Shown: positions 1-6,671, counted from the stretch's first letter. The stretch is 13,388 bases of DNA from Pseudomonadota bacterium (GCA_023413015.1 JAEZQR010000174.1:1-13388); one strand, 5' to 3'. The notes: generated from the sequence alone by a model not told the origin. Numbers and translations are program-made.

Positions 1-822
1 GAAGCGCACCGCGTCCTCACGCGAATGGCGCCGCTTCATGCGCTTCAGCACCATGTCGTCGCCGGCCTGCAGGCTCAGGTGCAGGTGCGGCATCAGCCGC
101 GCCTCGCCGGTGATCGCCTCGATCAGCGGCTCGTCGATCTCGACCGAGTCGATCGACGACAGCCGCAGTCGCGGCAGGTCGGGCACCAGCTTGAGGATGC
201 GCTGCACCAAGCTCCCGAGCGACGGCGTTCCGGGCAGGTCGCCGCCGTAGGACGTCACGTCCACGCCGGTCAGCACCACCTCGTTGTAGCCGGTGTCGAC
301 CAGCCGCTTGATCCGCTCGACCACCAGCCCCGCCGGCACCGACCGCGAATTCCCGCGGCCGTAAGGAATGATGCAGAAGGTGCAGCGGTGATCACACCCG
401 TTCTGTACCTCGACGAAGGCCCGCGCCCGTTCCGCGAACCCATCAATCAGGTGCCCGGCGGTCTCCTTGACCGACATGATGTCGTTCACCCGGACGTCGG
501 GCGCCTCGCCTTCGAAGCGGAAGCTCTCCGCCTTCAGCTTCTCGGCATTGCCCAGCACCCGGGCGACCTCGGGCATCGCCGCGAAGGTCTGCGGCTCGGT
601 CTGCGCCGCGCAGCCGGTCACCACGATCCGGGCGTCCGGCCGTTCGCGCTTGAGGCGGCGGATCTGCTGGCGGGCCTGCCGCACCGCCTCGCCCGTCACG
701 GCGCAGGTGTTGACGACCACGAGGTCGGGCTCGCCGCTCGCCAGCGCGTGTGCCCGCATCACCTCGGACTCGTAGGCGTTGAGGCGGCAGCCGAAGGTGA
801 TGATGTCGGGCTGGGCCGTCAC
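1..822 (-). CDS. mtaB: tRNA t6A37 methylthiotransferase MtaB (partial, C-terminus off window)
   Basis: Radical-SAM enzyme that converts t6A to ms2t6A at position 37 of ANN-decoding tRNAs. The 274 codons present begin with GTG at 822-820, followed by the family N-terminus ITFGCRLNAYESEVMR. The N-terminal UPF0004 domain carries Cys12, Cys40 and Cys71, which ligate the auxiliary Fe-S cluster. The radical-SAM motif CDHRCTFC gives Cys143, Cys147 and Cys150, and is followed by IIPYGRGNSRSVP. The GCRLNAYES and NGCDHRC wording fits MtaB rather than MiaB, whose N-terminus reads more like GCQMN. The end of the radical-SAM domain and the C-terminal TRAM domain would lie beyond the left edge, since the family is roughly 400-430 residues. 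The start overlaps the dapF stop as GTGA, so the two are probably translationally coupled in one operon. The start codon is set by the conserved N-terminus. Confidence 0.95.
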   Translation of the reverse strand, partial: MTAQPDIITFGCRLNAYESEVMRAHALASGEPDLVVVNTCAVTGEAVRQARQQIRRLKRERPDARIVVTGCAAQTEPQTFAAMPEVARVLGNAEKLKAESFRFEGEAPDVRVNDIMSVKETAGHLIDGFAERARAFVEVQNGCDHRCTFCIIPYGRGNSRSVPAGLVVERIKRLVDTGYNEVVLTGVDVTSYGGDLPGTPSLGSLVQRILKLVPDLPRLRLSSIDSVEIDEPLIEAITGEARLMPHLHLSLQAGDDMVLKRMKRRHSREDAVRF

Positions 823-1628
823 GCGAAGGCTTCCAGATCGACTTCGCCGCGGAACGCGGTCGTGGCCGGTCCGGTCATGCCAATATGCCCGGTCGCGCGC
901 CATTCGATGCGAAGCGCACCTCCCGGCAGCTCGACCGTCACCTCGCGGCCCACGAGCCCCCGCCGCATCGCGGCGACCGCGGTGGCGCAGGCGCCGGTTC
1001 CGCAGGCGCGCGTCAGGCCCGCGCCGCGCTCCCACACCTTCAGGCGGATGCGGTCCGGGCCCAGGATTTGGGCGACGTTGACATTGACGCCTTCCGGAAA
1101 CAGCGGATCGGTTTCGATGCGCGGGCCCAGGACCGACAGCGGATGCGCTTCGATGTCGTCCACGAAGAACACCACGTGCGGATTGCCGACATTGACCGCG
1201 CTCGGCCGCTCGAGCGAGTCCCAGCCTACCGGCATGTCGAGCGTATCCATCGGATAGGCGAGGGGGATCGCCTCCCATTCGAAGTGCGGCCGGCCCATGT
1301 CGACGCTGGCGCCGTCGCCGTTCGGCTCGACCTCGATCGCCCCGCCGCCGGTCTCGACGCGCGCCTTGCCGATCAGCTGCGCCACGCAACGCGAGGCGTT
1401 GCCGCACGCGCCGACCTCGCTGCCGTCGCTGTTGAAGATGCGCATGCGCGCGTCGCCGTCGCCGGCCGCCGGTTCGATCACGATCAGCTGATCGCAGCCG
1501 ATGCCGGTATGCCGGTCCGCCAAGCGCCGCACCGCTTCGGCGGACAGCACCGGCAACCTGCGCTCGCGCGCGTCGAACACGACGAAGTCGTTGCCCAGCC
1601 CGTGCATCTTGACGAAAGGCGTTGCCAT
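819..1628 (-). CDS. dapF: Diaminopimelate epimerase DapF
   Basis: Cytoplasmic, cofactor-independent racemase that converts LL- to meso-diaminopimelate in the lysine and peptidoglycan pathway. It has 269 residues, normal for the family (about 275). The N-terminus MATPFVKMHGLGNDFVVFD is the classic DapF opening, so I start at 1628. The frame stays open to a possible start at 1682, but those 18 extra residues look unlike the family. The two catalytic cysteines are visible: Cys75 in GACGNASRC and Cys209 in TRACGTGACA. The substrate-binding motifs FNSDGSE (about 65-71) and GNPH (148-151) are present. The gene overlaps mtaB by 4 bases and is divergent from the DUF924 gene across 92 bases. No strong Shine-Dalgarno sequence is visible before the chosen start. 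Confidence 0.97.
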   Translation of the reverse strand: MATPFVKMHGLGNDFVVFDARERRLPVLSAEAVRRLADRHTGIGCDQLIVIEPAAGDGDARMRIFNSDGSEVGACGNASRCVAQLIGKARVETGGGAIEVEPNGDGASVDMGRPHFEWEAIPLAYPMDTLDMPVGWDSLERPSAVNVGNPHVVFFVDDIEAHPLSVLGPRIETDPLFPEGVNVNVAQILGPDRIRLKVWERGAGLTRACGTGACATAVAAMRRGLVGREVTVELPGGALRIEWRATGHIGMTGPATTAFRGEVDLEAFA

Positions 1629-1720
1629 GTCGCGCGATGTATGCGGCCCTTGGGGCGATGTCCACCGGAGGAGCCGCGGCACGTCTTGTCGCGTTGCAGG
1701 TACGGAAGGGATTTGCGCCG

Positions 1721-2269
1721 ATGCTGAATGACGAAGCTGCCGACGTGCTCGCTTACTGGTTCGGCCAGGTGAAGCCCGAACGGCGCTTCGCCAAGGACGA
1801 TCAGCTCGATGCCGAGATCGGCGAACGTTTCAGCGACCTGCATGCCCGCCTGTCGCAGAGGGTGCCCGACGCGTGGCTCGACAATCCGGAAGACCTGCTC
1901 GCCGCCGTGATCGTGCTCGACCAGTTCTCGCGCAACCTCTACCGCAGCGATGCCCGTGCCTATGCCAGCGATGCCATGGCGCTCAACCTCGCGCATCTCG
2001 CGATCAAGCGCGGCTACGACCAGCTCCTTGGCCCCGAGGAGTGCCAGTTCCTCTACATGCCGTTTATGCACAGCGAGAATCCCGACGATCAGGACCGTGC
2101 CGTCGAGCTGATGGAGGAGATCGGCAATGCGGAGGCCGCCGACTATGCCCGCCGACACAAGGCCATCATCGACCGCTTCGGCCGCTTCCCCCACCGCAAC
2201 GCCGTCCTCGGGCGCGCAAGCACGCCCGAGGAGATCGAGTTCCTGAAACAGCCGGGATCAAGTTTCTGA
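1721..2269 (+). CDS. DUF924 family protein
   Basis: Protein of 182 residues matching the DUF924 (YPO-like, TPR-like helical) family, whose biochemical role is not established. Diagnostic segments are VLAYWFGQVKPERRF near the N-terminus, VIVLDQFSRNLYR in the middle, and FLYMPFMHSEN further on. DQFxRN, MPxxHSE and the tryptophan-phenylalanine pair are family hallmarks. No signal peptide or membrane segment is seen. I chose ATG at 1721, which leads straight into MLNDEAADVLAYWF and has a purine-rich GGAAGGG about 10 bases upstream. The frame extends to 1622 but the extra 33 residues look like translated spacer. It is divergent from dapF and convergent with the outer-membrane protein gene, with only 15 bases between the two stops. 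The neighbours do not suggest a function. Confidence 0.9.
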   Translation: MLNDEAADVLAYWFGQVKPERRFAKDDQLDAEIGERFSDLHARLSQRVPDAWLDNPEDLLAAVIVLDQFSRNLYRSDARAYASDAMALNLAHLAIKRGYDQLLGPEECQFLYMPFMHSENPDDQDRAVELMEEIGNAEAADYARRHKAIIDRFGRFPHRNAVLGRASTPEEIEFLKQPGSSF

Positions 2270-2284
2270 CGATGTTGATGCCCC

Positions 2285-2866
2285 CTAGAAGTGAAACGTC
2301 AGGCCCGCGGTCGGCCGGATGCTCTGGAAGTCGTCATAGGTGTCGAACGCCAGCCGCAGGCGGACGCCCGCATTGCCGGTGACGCCGCCCAGACCGATAT
2401 CCTTCGGGCCGACTTCGACGCCGAACCCGTAGATTTCATTCTTGTCGTCCCTGAAGCCGTGCTTGGCCTCGACCCAGTGGTAGCCCGCCCGCACGAAGAA
2501 CATGCCGCTGTCGCCGATGCGTGCGCCGACATGGCCGGTGGCGCCATATTCATAGTCGATGTCGTTGAAGCCTTTGGCGACATTGCCTTCGGCGCCCACG
2601 ACGAAGCCACCGAGCGGTATGTTGACGCCGCCGTAGCCGCCCACCAGCCATCCGTTCGCGCTGTTGCCGGCCTGGAGCGGCCCCTTGGTGCCGGTGTCGA
2701 AGTCATGATAGCCGCCGAACACGCCGACATAGGGCTCGATGCCAAAGGCGCGGCTGCCGTCAGGCGAGGTCGCTTCGGTCGTCGTTCCTGCCGTATCGGT
2801 CGTCTGCGCCTGTGCCGCGACCGGGAGAAGCGCGGCGGTTGCCGCAGCCAGCATCAGTTTACGCAT
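2285..2866 (-). CDS. Small outer-membrane beta-barrel protein (opacity/OmpW-like)
   Basis: Secreted protein of 193 residues, predicted to form a small outer-membrane barrel. The N-terminus MRKLMLAAATAALLPVAAQA is a classical Sec signal peptide with likely cleavage after Ala20. After a Thr-rich linker, the mature part has alternating, glycine- and aromatic-rich strands (GIEPYVGVFGGYHDF, GWLVGGYGGVNIPLGGFVVG, GHVGARIGDSGMFFVRAGYHW, GVTGNAGVRLRLAFDTY). It ends in GLTFHF with a terminal phenylalanine, the recognition signature for the BamA assembly machinery. The start at 2866 is fixed by the signal peptide and a strong GAGGAG six bases upstream. The frame stays open to about 3082, but that extension would bury the signal peptide. 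It is convergent with the DUF924 gene and divergent from ffh. The exact family and any ligand are not recognisable. Confidence 0.88.
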   Translation of the reverse strand: MRKLMLAAATAALLPVAAQAQTTDTAGTTTEATSPDGSRAFGIEPYVGVFGGYHDFDTGTKGPLQAGNSANGWLVGGYGGVNIPLGGFVVGAEGNVAKGFNDIDYEYGATGHVGARIGDSGMFFVRAGYHWVEAKHGFRDDKNEIYGFGVEVGPKDIGLGGVTGNAGVRLRLAFDTYDDFQSIRPTAGLTFHF

Positions 2867-2872
2867 ATCACT

Positions 2873-2878
2873 CTCCTC
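2873..2878 (-). promoter_or_regulatory. Ribosome binding site of the outer-membrane protein gene
   Basis: GAGGAG on the minus strand, six bases before ATG at 2866. It decides the start in favour of the signal-peptide methionine over longer in-frame alternatives. Confidence 0.85.
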
Positions 2879-2897
2879 GAAAGCCACTTTTACACGG

Positions 2898-2916
2898 CCG
2901 CGAGAGGGCCTCGCGG
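2898..2916 (-). other. Hairpin in the leader of the outer-membrane protein gene
   Basis: Perfect 7-bp inverted repeat (CCGCGAG / CTCGCGG) with a 5-base loop, 32 bases before the start codon of the outer-membrane protein gene. There is no T-tract on either side, so it is not an intrinsic terminator. If transcription starts upstream, it would form a stable 5' stem-loop of the kind that protects some outer-membrane protein mRNAs. That role is inferred. Confidence 0.5.
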
Positions 2917-2978
2917 TTCCCGGGCACAACCGGCCTTGGCACGAGAGGTTGCACGTTACGGATGTGTCTCGCATCGGG

Positions 2979-2998
2979 CTGTTGCCGGCAGGCAACAG
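2979..2998. other. Perfect 8-bp inverted repeat in the divergent intergenic region
   Basis: CTGTTGCC and GGCAACAG flank a GGCA loop. The dyad lies between the outer-membrane protein gene and ffh, about 10 bases before a TTGACT that could be a -35 element (3009-3014). It could be an operator (TTGCC-N4-GGCAA) or an RNA hairpin. No T-tract follows in either direction. Confidence 0.5.
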
Positions 2999-3008
2999 GG
3001 GCGCCACA

Positions 3009-3036
3009 TTGACTTTCGGTCCCGGCAGCGCTACCT
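3009..3036 (+). promoter_or_regulatory. Possible ffh operon promoter (weak)
   Basis: TTGACT at 3009-3014 is a good -35 hexamer. The facing -10 candidate, CTACCT at 3031-3036 after a 16-base spacer, is poor. It is offered only because it is the best -35 match in the 275 bases before ffh. Confidence 0.25.
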
Positions 3037-3102
3037 CCCACCCGCTTTTCCAGCCGGAAATGCCAGTTTGAAGCGCGTCCACGGATGCACGCCGGTCAGC
3101 GA

Positions 3103-3126
3103 GGTTTCGCCCACCGGCGCGAAACC
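3103..3126 (+). other. Hairpin just upstream of the ffh ribosome binding site
   Basis: Perfect 8-bp stem (GGTTTCGC / GCGAAACC) with an 8-base loop, ending four bases before the ffh Shine-Dalgarno GGGAG (3131-3135). No run of T follows, so termination is unlikely. The position suggests an effect on ribosome access or mRNA stability. This is inference. Confidence 0.5.
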
Positions 3127-3141
3127 GTTTGGGAGCATGTG

Positions 3142-4587
3142 ATGTTCGAAAGCCTTTCTGATCGCCTGTCCGGCGTCTTCGACAAGCTCCGCGGTCGCGG
3201 CGCCTTGTCGGAAGCCGACGTGCGCGCCGCCATGCGCGAGGTGCGCGTGGCGCTGCTCGAGGCCGACGTCGCGCTCCCGGTCGTCAAGGAATTCGTCGAC
3301 AAGGCGACTGAGCGCGCGATCGGCGCCGAGGTCATCCGCTCGGTCACGCCGGGCCAGCAGGTCGTCAAGATCGTCCACGACGCGCTCGTTGACATGCTTG
3401 GCGGCGAGGGCGAGGGGCTGAACCTCGACGTCACCCCGCCTGCCGTCGTCATGATGGTCGGTCTCCAGGGCTCAGGCAAGACGACGACTACCGCCAAGAT
3501 CGCCAAGCGCCTCTCAGAGAAGGAGCGCAAGAAGGTCCTGATGGCGTCGCTGGACGTGAACCGCCCGGCCGCGCAGGAGCAGCTCCGCATCCTCGGCGAG
3601 CAGGTGAACGTCGCGACGCTGCCAATCATCGTGGGCCAGCAGCCGGTCGACATCGCCAAGCGTGCGATGCAGTCGGCGAAGCTCCAGGGCTTCGACGTCC
3701 TCCTCCTCGATACCGCCGGCCGCCTCCACGTCGACCAGGCGCTGATGGCCGAGATGCAGGCGATCGCCGCCGCGAGCCAGCCGGGCGAGATCCTGCTCGT
3801 CGTCGACTCGCTCACCGGTCAGGACGCGGTCAACGTCGCCAAATCCTTCTCGGGACAGGTCGACCTCACCGGCGTCGTGCTCACCCGCATGGACGGCGAC
3901 GCGCGCGGCGGCGCCGCGTTGTCGATGCGCGCCGTCACGCAGAAGCCGATCAAGTTCGCCGGCACCGGCGAGAAGCTCGATGCGCTCGAAGCCTTCGATC
4001 CGCAGCGCGTGGCCGGCCGCATTCTCGGCATGGGCGACGTCGTCAGCCTCGTCGAACGCGCCGCCGAGACCTTCGAGCAGGAGGAAGCGGAAAAGCTCGC
4101 GGCCAAGATGGCCAAGGGCCAGTTCGACATGAACGACCTGCGTACCCAGCTCGTGCAGATGAAGCGCATGGGCGGCATGGGCGCGCTGATGGGCATGCTG
4201 CCCGGCATCGGCAAGATGCAGAAGCAGGCCGAGGCCGCCGGCGTTAATGACAAGCTGCTCGGCCGCATGGAGGCGATCATCCTGTCGATGACGCCCAAGG
4301 AGCGTGCCAAGCCGGAGCTGATCGCCGCCAAGCGCAAGATCCGCATCGCCAACGGCGCCGGCACGACGGTTCAGGAGGTCAACAAGCTCCTGAAGATGCA
4401 TCAGGAAATGGCCAACGCCATGAAGAAGCTCAAGAAGATGGGCGGCATGGGCGGGCTGATGAAGATGATGGGCAAGATGCCCGGCGGCATGGCCGGGCTT
4501 CTGGGCGGTGGGGGCGGTGCCCCCGGCGCAATGCCCCAGCTCCCCGGCGGCATGCCGCCGGGCTTCGACAAGCTATTGAAACGCTAG
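3142..4587 (+). CDS. ffh: Signal recognition particle protein Ffh
   Basis: SRP54-type GTPase that binds signal sequences on ribosomes together with 4.5S RNA and hands them to FtsY at the membrane. It has 481 residues, a normal length. The N domain (about 1-85) is followed by the G domain: G1 GLQGSGKTTT (107-116), DVNRPAAQEQL (138-148), DTAGR (190-194) and TRMDGDARGG (248-257). The methionine-rich M domain includes the RNA-binding segment RIANGAGTTVQEVNKLLK and several GGMG(A/G)LM repeats, ending in GFDKLLKR. The start at 3142 gives the family opening MFESLSDRLSGVFDKL and has GGGAG 6 bases upstream. The frame is open to 3085 but that extension is not family-like. It heads the operon, with rpsP 26 bases downstream. 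The SRP RNA gene is not in this window. Confidence 0.98.
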   Translation: MFESLSDRLSGVFDKLRGRGALSEADVRAAMREVRVALLEADVALPVVKEFVDKATERAIGAEVIRSVTPGQQVVKIVHDALVDMLGGEGEGLNLDVTPPAVVMMVGLQGSGKTTTTAKIAKRLSEKERKKVLMASLDVNRPAAQEQLRILGEQVNVATLPIIVGQQPVDIAKRAMQSAKLQGFDVLLLDTAGRLHVDQALMAEMQAIAAASQPGEILLVVDSLTGQDAVNVAKSFSGQVDLTGVVLTRMDGDARGGAALSMRAVTQKPIKFAGTGEKLDALEAFDPQRVAGRILGMGDVVSLVERAAETFEQEEAEKLAAKMAKGQFDMNDLRTQLVQMKRMGGMGALMGMLPGIGKMQKQAEAAGVNDKLLGRMEAIILSMTPKERAKPELIAAKRKIRIANGAGTTVQEVNKLLKMHQEMANAMKKLKKMGGMGGLMKMMGKMPGGMAGLLGGGGGAPGAMPQLPGGMPPGFDKLLKR

Positions 4588-4613
4588 ACTTCGAACAACA
4601 GGAAGGACTGACT

Positions 4614-5045
4614 ATGGCTCTTGCAATCCGTCTGTCGCGCGGCGGCGCGAAGAAGCGGCCCTACTACCGCATCGTCGTCACCGACAGCCGTTCGCCCCGC
4701 GACGGCCGCTTCATCGAGAAGATCGGCACCTATAATCCGCTGCTCGCGAAAGATTCGCCGGAGCGCGTGAAGCTCGACACCGAGCGTGCGCAGCACTGGA
4801 TCGGCGTCGGTGCGCAGCCGACCGATCGCGTCGCCCGATTCCTCGATGCCGCCGGCCTCGTGAAGCGCGCCGCCAAGAACAACCCGAAGAAGGCCGAGCC
4901 GGGCGAGAAGGCCAAGGAGCGCGCCGAGACCCGCGCCGCGAAGCAGGCCGAGCTCGAGGCGGCTGCCAATGCCCCGGCCGAAGAAGCTCCGGCTGAGGAA
5001 GCCCCTGCCGCTGAGGCCCCCGCCGACGAGGCGGCCGAGGCCTAA
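4614..5045 (+). CDS. rpsP: 30S ribosomal protein S16
   Basis: Structural protein of the small subunit, needed for 16S rRNA 5'-domain folding. The first 80 or so residues are the S16 core: MALAIRLSRGGAKKRPYYRI, then DSRSPRDGRFIEKIGTYNPL, then RAQHWIGVGAQPTDRVARFL. At 143 residues it is longer than the roughly 80-90-residue E. coli form. The excess is a C-terminal tail that starts lysine-rich and ends acidic and Ala/Pro/Glu-rich (EEAPAEEAPAAEAPADEAAEA, split here as two runs of a repeated EEAPA-type unit). Such tails are known in alphaproteobacterial S16. AGGAAGGA lies six bases before the start. It sits between ffh and rimM, the usual place. Confidence 0.98.
   Translation: MALAIRLSRGGAKKRPYYRIVVTDSRSPRDGRFIEKIGTYNPLLAKDSPERVKLDTERAQHWIGVGAQPTDRVARFLDAAGLVKRAAKNNPKKAEPGEKAKERAETRAAKQAELEAAANAPAEEAPAEEAPAAEAPADEAAEA
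5037..5040 (+). promoter_or_regulatory. Ribosome binding site for the TTG start of rimM
   Basis: GAGG inside the last codons of rpsP, eight bases before TTG at 5049. No ATG or GTG is available in frame between the rpsP stop and the conserved RimM core, so this site decides for the TTG start. Confidence 0.6.
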
Positions 5046-5048
5046 GCC

Positions 5049-5537
5049 TTGGGCGCAGAGTCACGCGTCACGCTCGCCGCCATTGCCGGTGCACACGGCA
5101 TTGGCGGCGAAGTGCGGCTCAAGGTCTTCGCCGAGAGCCTCGACTCGCTGAAGCGCCACAAGACCTATGAGGCGGCCGGGCGCACGCTGACGCTGAAGTC
5201 GGTGAAGCCCGGCAAGCCCGATGCCATCGCCCGCTTCGCCGAGGTCACGACCCGCGAGGCGGCCGAGGCCCTGCGCGGCACGCCGCTTGCCGTACCCCGC
5301 GAGGCGCTGCCCGCGCTCGACGAGGGCGAATATTATCATGCCGATCTGATCGGCCGGCCGGTCGTCACGACGGATGGCGTCGAGGTCGGCATCGTCACAG
5401 CGGTCGAGAACTTCGGCGCCGGCGATATCCTCGAAATCGAGAAACCCGGCGGCGGCACCTTCATGGTCCCGTTCCGTCCCGAAGCCGTTCCCGAGATCGG
5501 CGAACGCATCGTCCTCGATCCCGCGTTCGTCGAATGA
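5049..5537 (+). CDS. rimM: Ribosome maturation factor RimM
   Basis: Cytoplasmic assembly factor that binds S19 and helps mature the 3' domain of 16S rRNA. It has 162 residues, close to the usual 165-180. The N-terminal RimM barrel carries AAIAGAHGIGGEVRLKVF. The C-terminal PRC-barrel begins near YYHADLIGRPVVT and includes ILEIEKPGGGTFMVPF. The start is TTG, three bases after the rpsP stop, because the conserved core begins within about ten residues and no ATG or GTG is available. It overlaps trmD by four bases (ATGA). Both junctions suggest translational coupling, and a TTG start would fit a factor needed in much lower amounts than ribosomal proteins. Confidence 0.95.
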   Translation: MGAESRVTLAAIAGAHGIGGEVRLKVFAESLDSLKRHKTYEAAGRTLTLKSVKPGKPDAIARFAEVTTREAAEALRGTPLAVPREALPALDEGEYYHADLIGRPVVTTDGVEVGIVTAVENFGAGDILEIEKPGGGTFMVPFRPEAVPEIGERIVLDPAFVE

Positions 5538-6274
5538 CGTGGTCCGCTACCGTCCTGACGCTGTACCCGGAAATGTTTCCGGGTTCGCTCGGCCACAGCC
5601 TTGCTGGCAAGGCGCTGGCCGACGGCGCCTGGTCGCTTGATGCCATCAACATCCGTGAATTCACGACCGATCGTCACCGTACCGTCGACGACACGCCGGC
5701 GGGTGGCGGTCCGGGCATGGTGCTGCGCGTCGATGTGCTCGCCCGCGCGATCGACGCGGTGCGCGAGCGGCAGCCGCAGGCGCCGGTGCTGGCCATGAGC
5801 CCGCGCGGCCGTCCGCTTACGCAGGCTCGCGTCCGTGAGCTGGCGGACGGCCCCGGTGTCACCATCCTTTGCGGCCGGTTCGAAGGCTTCGATGAACGGC
5901 TGTTCGAGGGGCGCGACGTCGAGCCCGTGTCGATCGGCGACTATATCCTGTCGGGCGGCGAGCCGGCGGCGCTCGTCTTGCTCGATGCTTGCGTGCGACT
6001 GCTCCCCGGTGTAATGGGCGCGCCTTCAAGCGGCGAGCAGGAAAGCTTCGAAAGCGGCCTGCTCGAATATCCGCACTACACCCGGCCCGCTGAGTGGGAA
6101 GGGCGTATGATCCCCGAGGTGCTGCGGTCGGGGGATCATGCGAAGATCGAAGCCTGGCGTCATGCTCAGGCGGAGAGCGACACACGGCTACGGCGGCCGG
6201 ACCTTTGGGAGCGCTATGGGAGCGCTCGGGGTCTTCCGCCCTCTGGCGCGCGGCGACAAGAAGAGGACGAATGA
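5534..6274 (+). CDS. trmD: tRNA (guanine-N1)-methyltransferase TrmD
   Basis: SPOUT-class enzyme that uses S-adenosylmethionine to make m1G37 in tRNAs reading CNN codons, preventing +1 frameshifts. It has 246 residues, family-typical. Motifs seen are LTLYPEMFPG at the N-terminus, GGGPGMVL (57-64), CGRFEGFDER (113-122) and SIGDYILSGGEPA (133-145), the last forming the trefoil-knot SAM site. GLLEYPHYTRPAEW follows. In H. influenzae TrmD the general base is Asp169, in a DSF motif. Here the equivalent reads ESF with Glu170. The C-terminal domain has SGDHAKIEAWR and LRRPDLWERYG. The start ATG overlaps the rimM stop, and the stop is one base before the rplS start codon. Confidence 0.97.
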   Translation: MTWSATVLTLYPEMFPGSLGHSLAGKALADGAWSLDAINIREFTTDRHRTVDDTPAGGGPGMVLRVDVLARAIDAVRERQPQAPVLAMSPRGRPLTQARVRELADGPGVTILCGRFEGFDERLFEGRDVEPVSIGDYILSGGEPAALVLLDACVRLLPGVMGAPSSGEQESFESGLLEYPHYTRPAEWEGRMIPEVLRSGDHAKIEAWRHAQAESDTRLRRPDLWERYGSARGLPPSGARRQEEDE

Positions 6275-6275
6275 G

Positions 6276-6671
6276 ATGAATCTCATCCAGCAGATCGAAG
6301 CCGAGCAGGTTGCCAAGCATGCCGCTTCCAAGAAGATCCCCGAGTTCCGCGCGGGCGACACGCTGCGCGTCGGCGTGAAGGTCGTCGAAGGCGAGCGCAG
6401 CCGCATTCAGTTCTTTGAAGGCGTGTGCATCGCGCGCGCCAACAAGGGCATCAATTCGAATTTCACCGTCCGCAAGGTGAGCTTCGGCGAGGGCGTTGAG
6501 CGCGTCTTCCCGCTCTTCTCGCCGAACGTCGATACGATCGACGTGGTACGCCGCGGCGTCGTGCGTCGCGCGAAGCTCTACTATCTGCGTGGCCGTTCGG
6601 GTAAGTCGGCCCGTATCGTCGAGCGCCGCGAGCGCCAGCAGGATGAGGTCAAGAACGTCGCGGCCGAGTAA
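6276..6671 (+). CDS. rplS: 50S ribosomal protein L19
   Basis: Large-subunit protein at the 30S-50S interface. It has 131 residues, in the normal range. It opens MNLIQQIEAEQVAKHAASKK and contains FRAGDTLRVGVKVVEGERSR, QFFEGVCIAR, FTVRKVSFGEGVERVFPL and LYYLRGRSGKSARI, all L19 hallmarks. I start at 6276, with AAGAGGA eight bases upstream and the trmD stop one base before. The frame continues upstream to 6138, but that overlaps trmD and does not resemble L19. It is the last gene of the operon and is followed by a strong intrinsic terminator. Confidence 0.97.
   Translation: MNLIQQIEAEQVAKHAASKKIPEFRAGDTLRVGVKVVEGERSRIQFFEGVCIARANKGINSNFTVRKVSFGEGVERVFPLFSPNVDTIDVVRRGVVRRAKLYYLRGRSGKSARIVERRERQQDEVKNVAAE

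Noticed and set aside
25..1257. Long plus-strand open frame antisense to mtaB and dapF
   Set aside because: It lies opposite two well-conserved genes. Its Arg/His/Ala/Gly-rich product is typical of the antisense frame of high-GC coding DNA, with no recognisable motif.
2867..3141. Possible SRP (4.5S) RNA gene beside ffh
   Set aside because: The region has hairpins but I could not find the conserved tetraloop and the GGAAGCAGCC-type asymmetric internal loop of SRP RNA.
3085..3141. Longer N-terminus for Ffh starting at 3085
   Set aside because: The added residues do not resemble Ffh, would run through the leader hairpin, and the ATG at 3142 has a proper GGGAG.
2291..3142. Long plus-strand open frame opposite the outer-membrane protein gene
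   Set aside because: It is the antisense shadow of a gene with a clear signal peptide and C-terminal Phe. No family features are visible in the plus-strand product.
3514..4401. Long minus-strand open frame inside ffh
   Set aside because: His/Leu/Glu-rich shadow of the ffh reading frame. Ffh itself is unmistakable.
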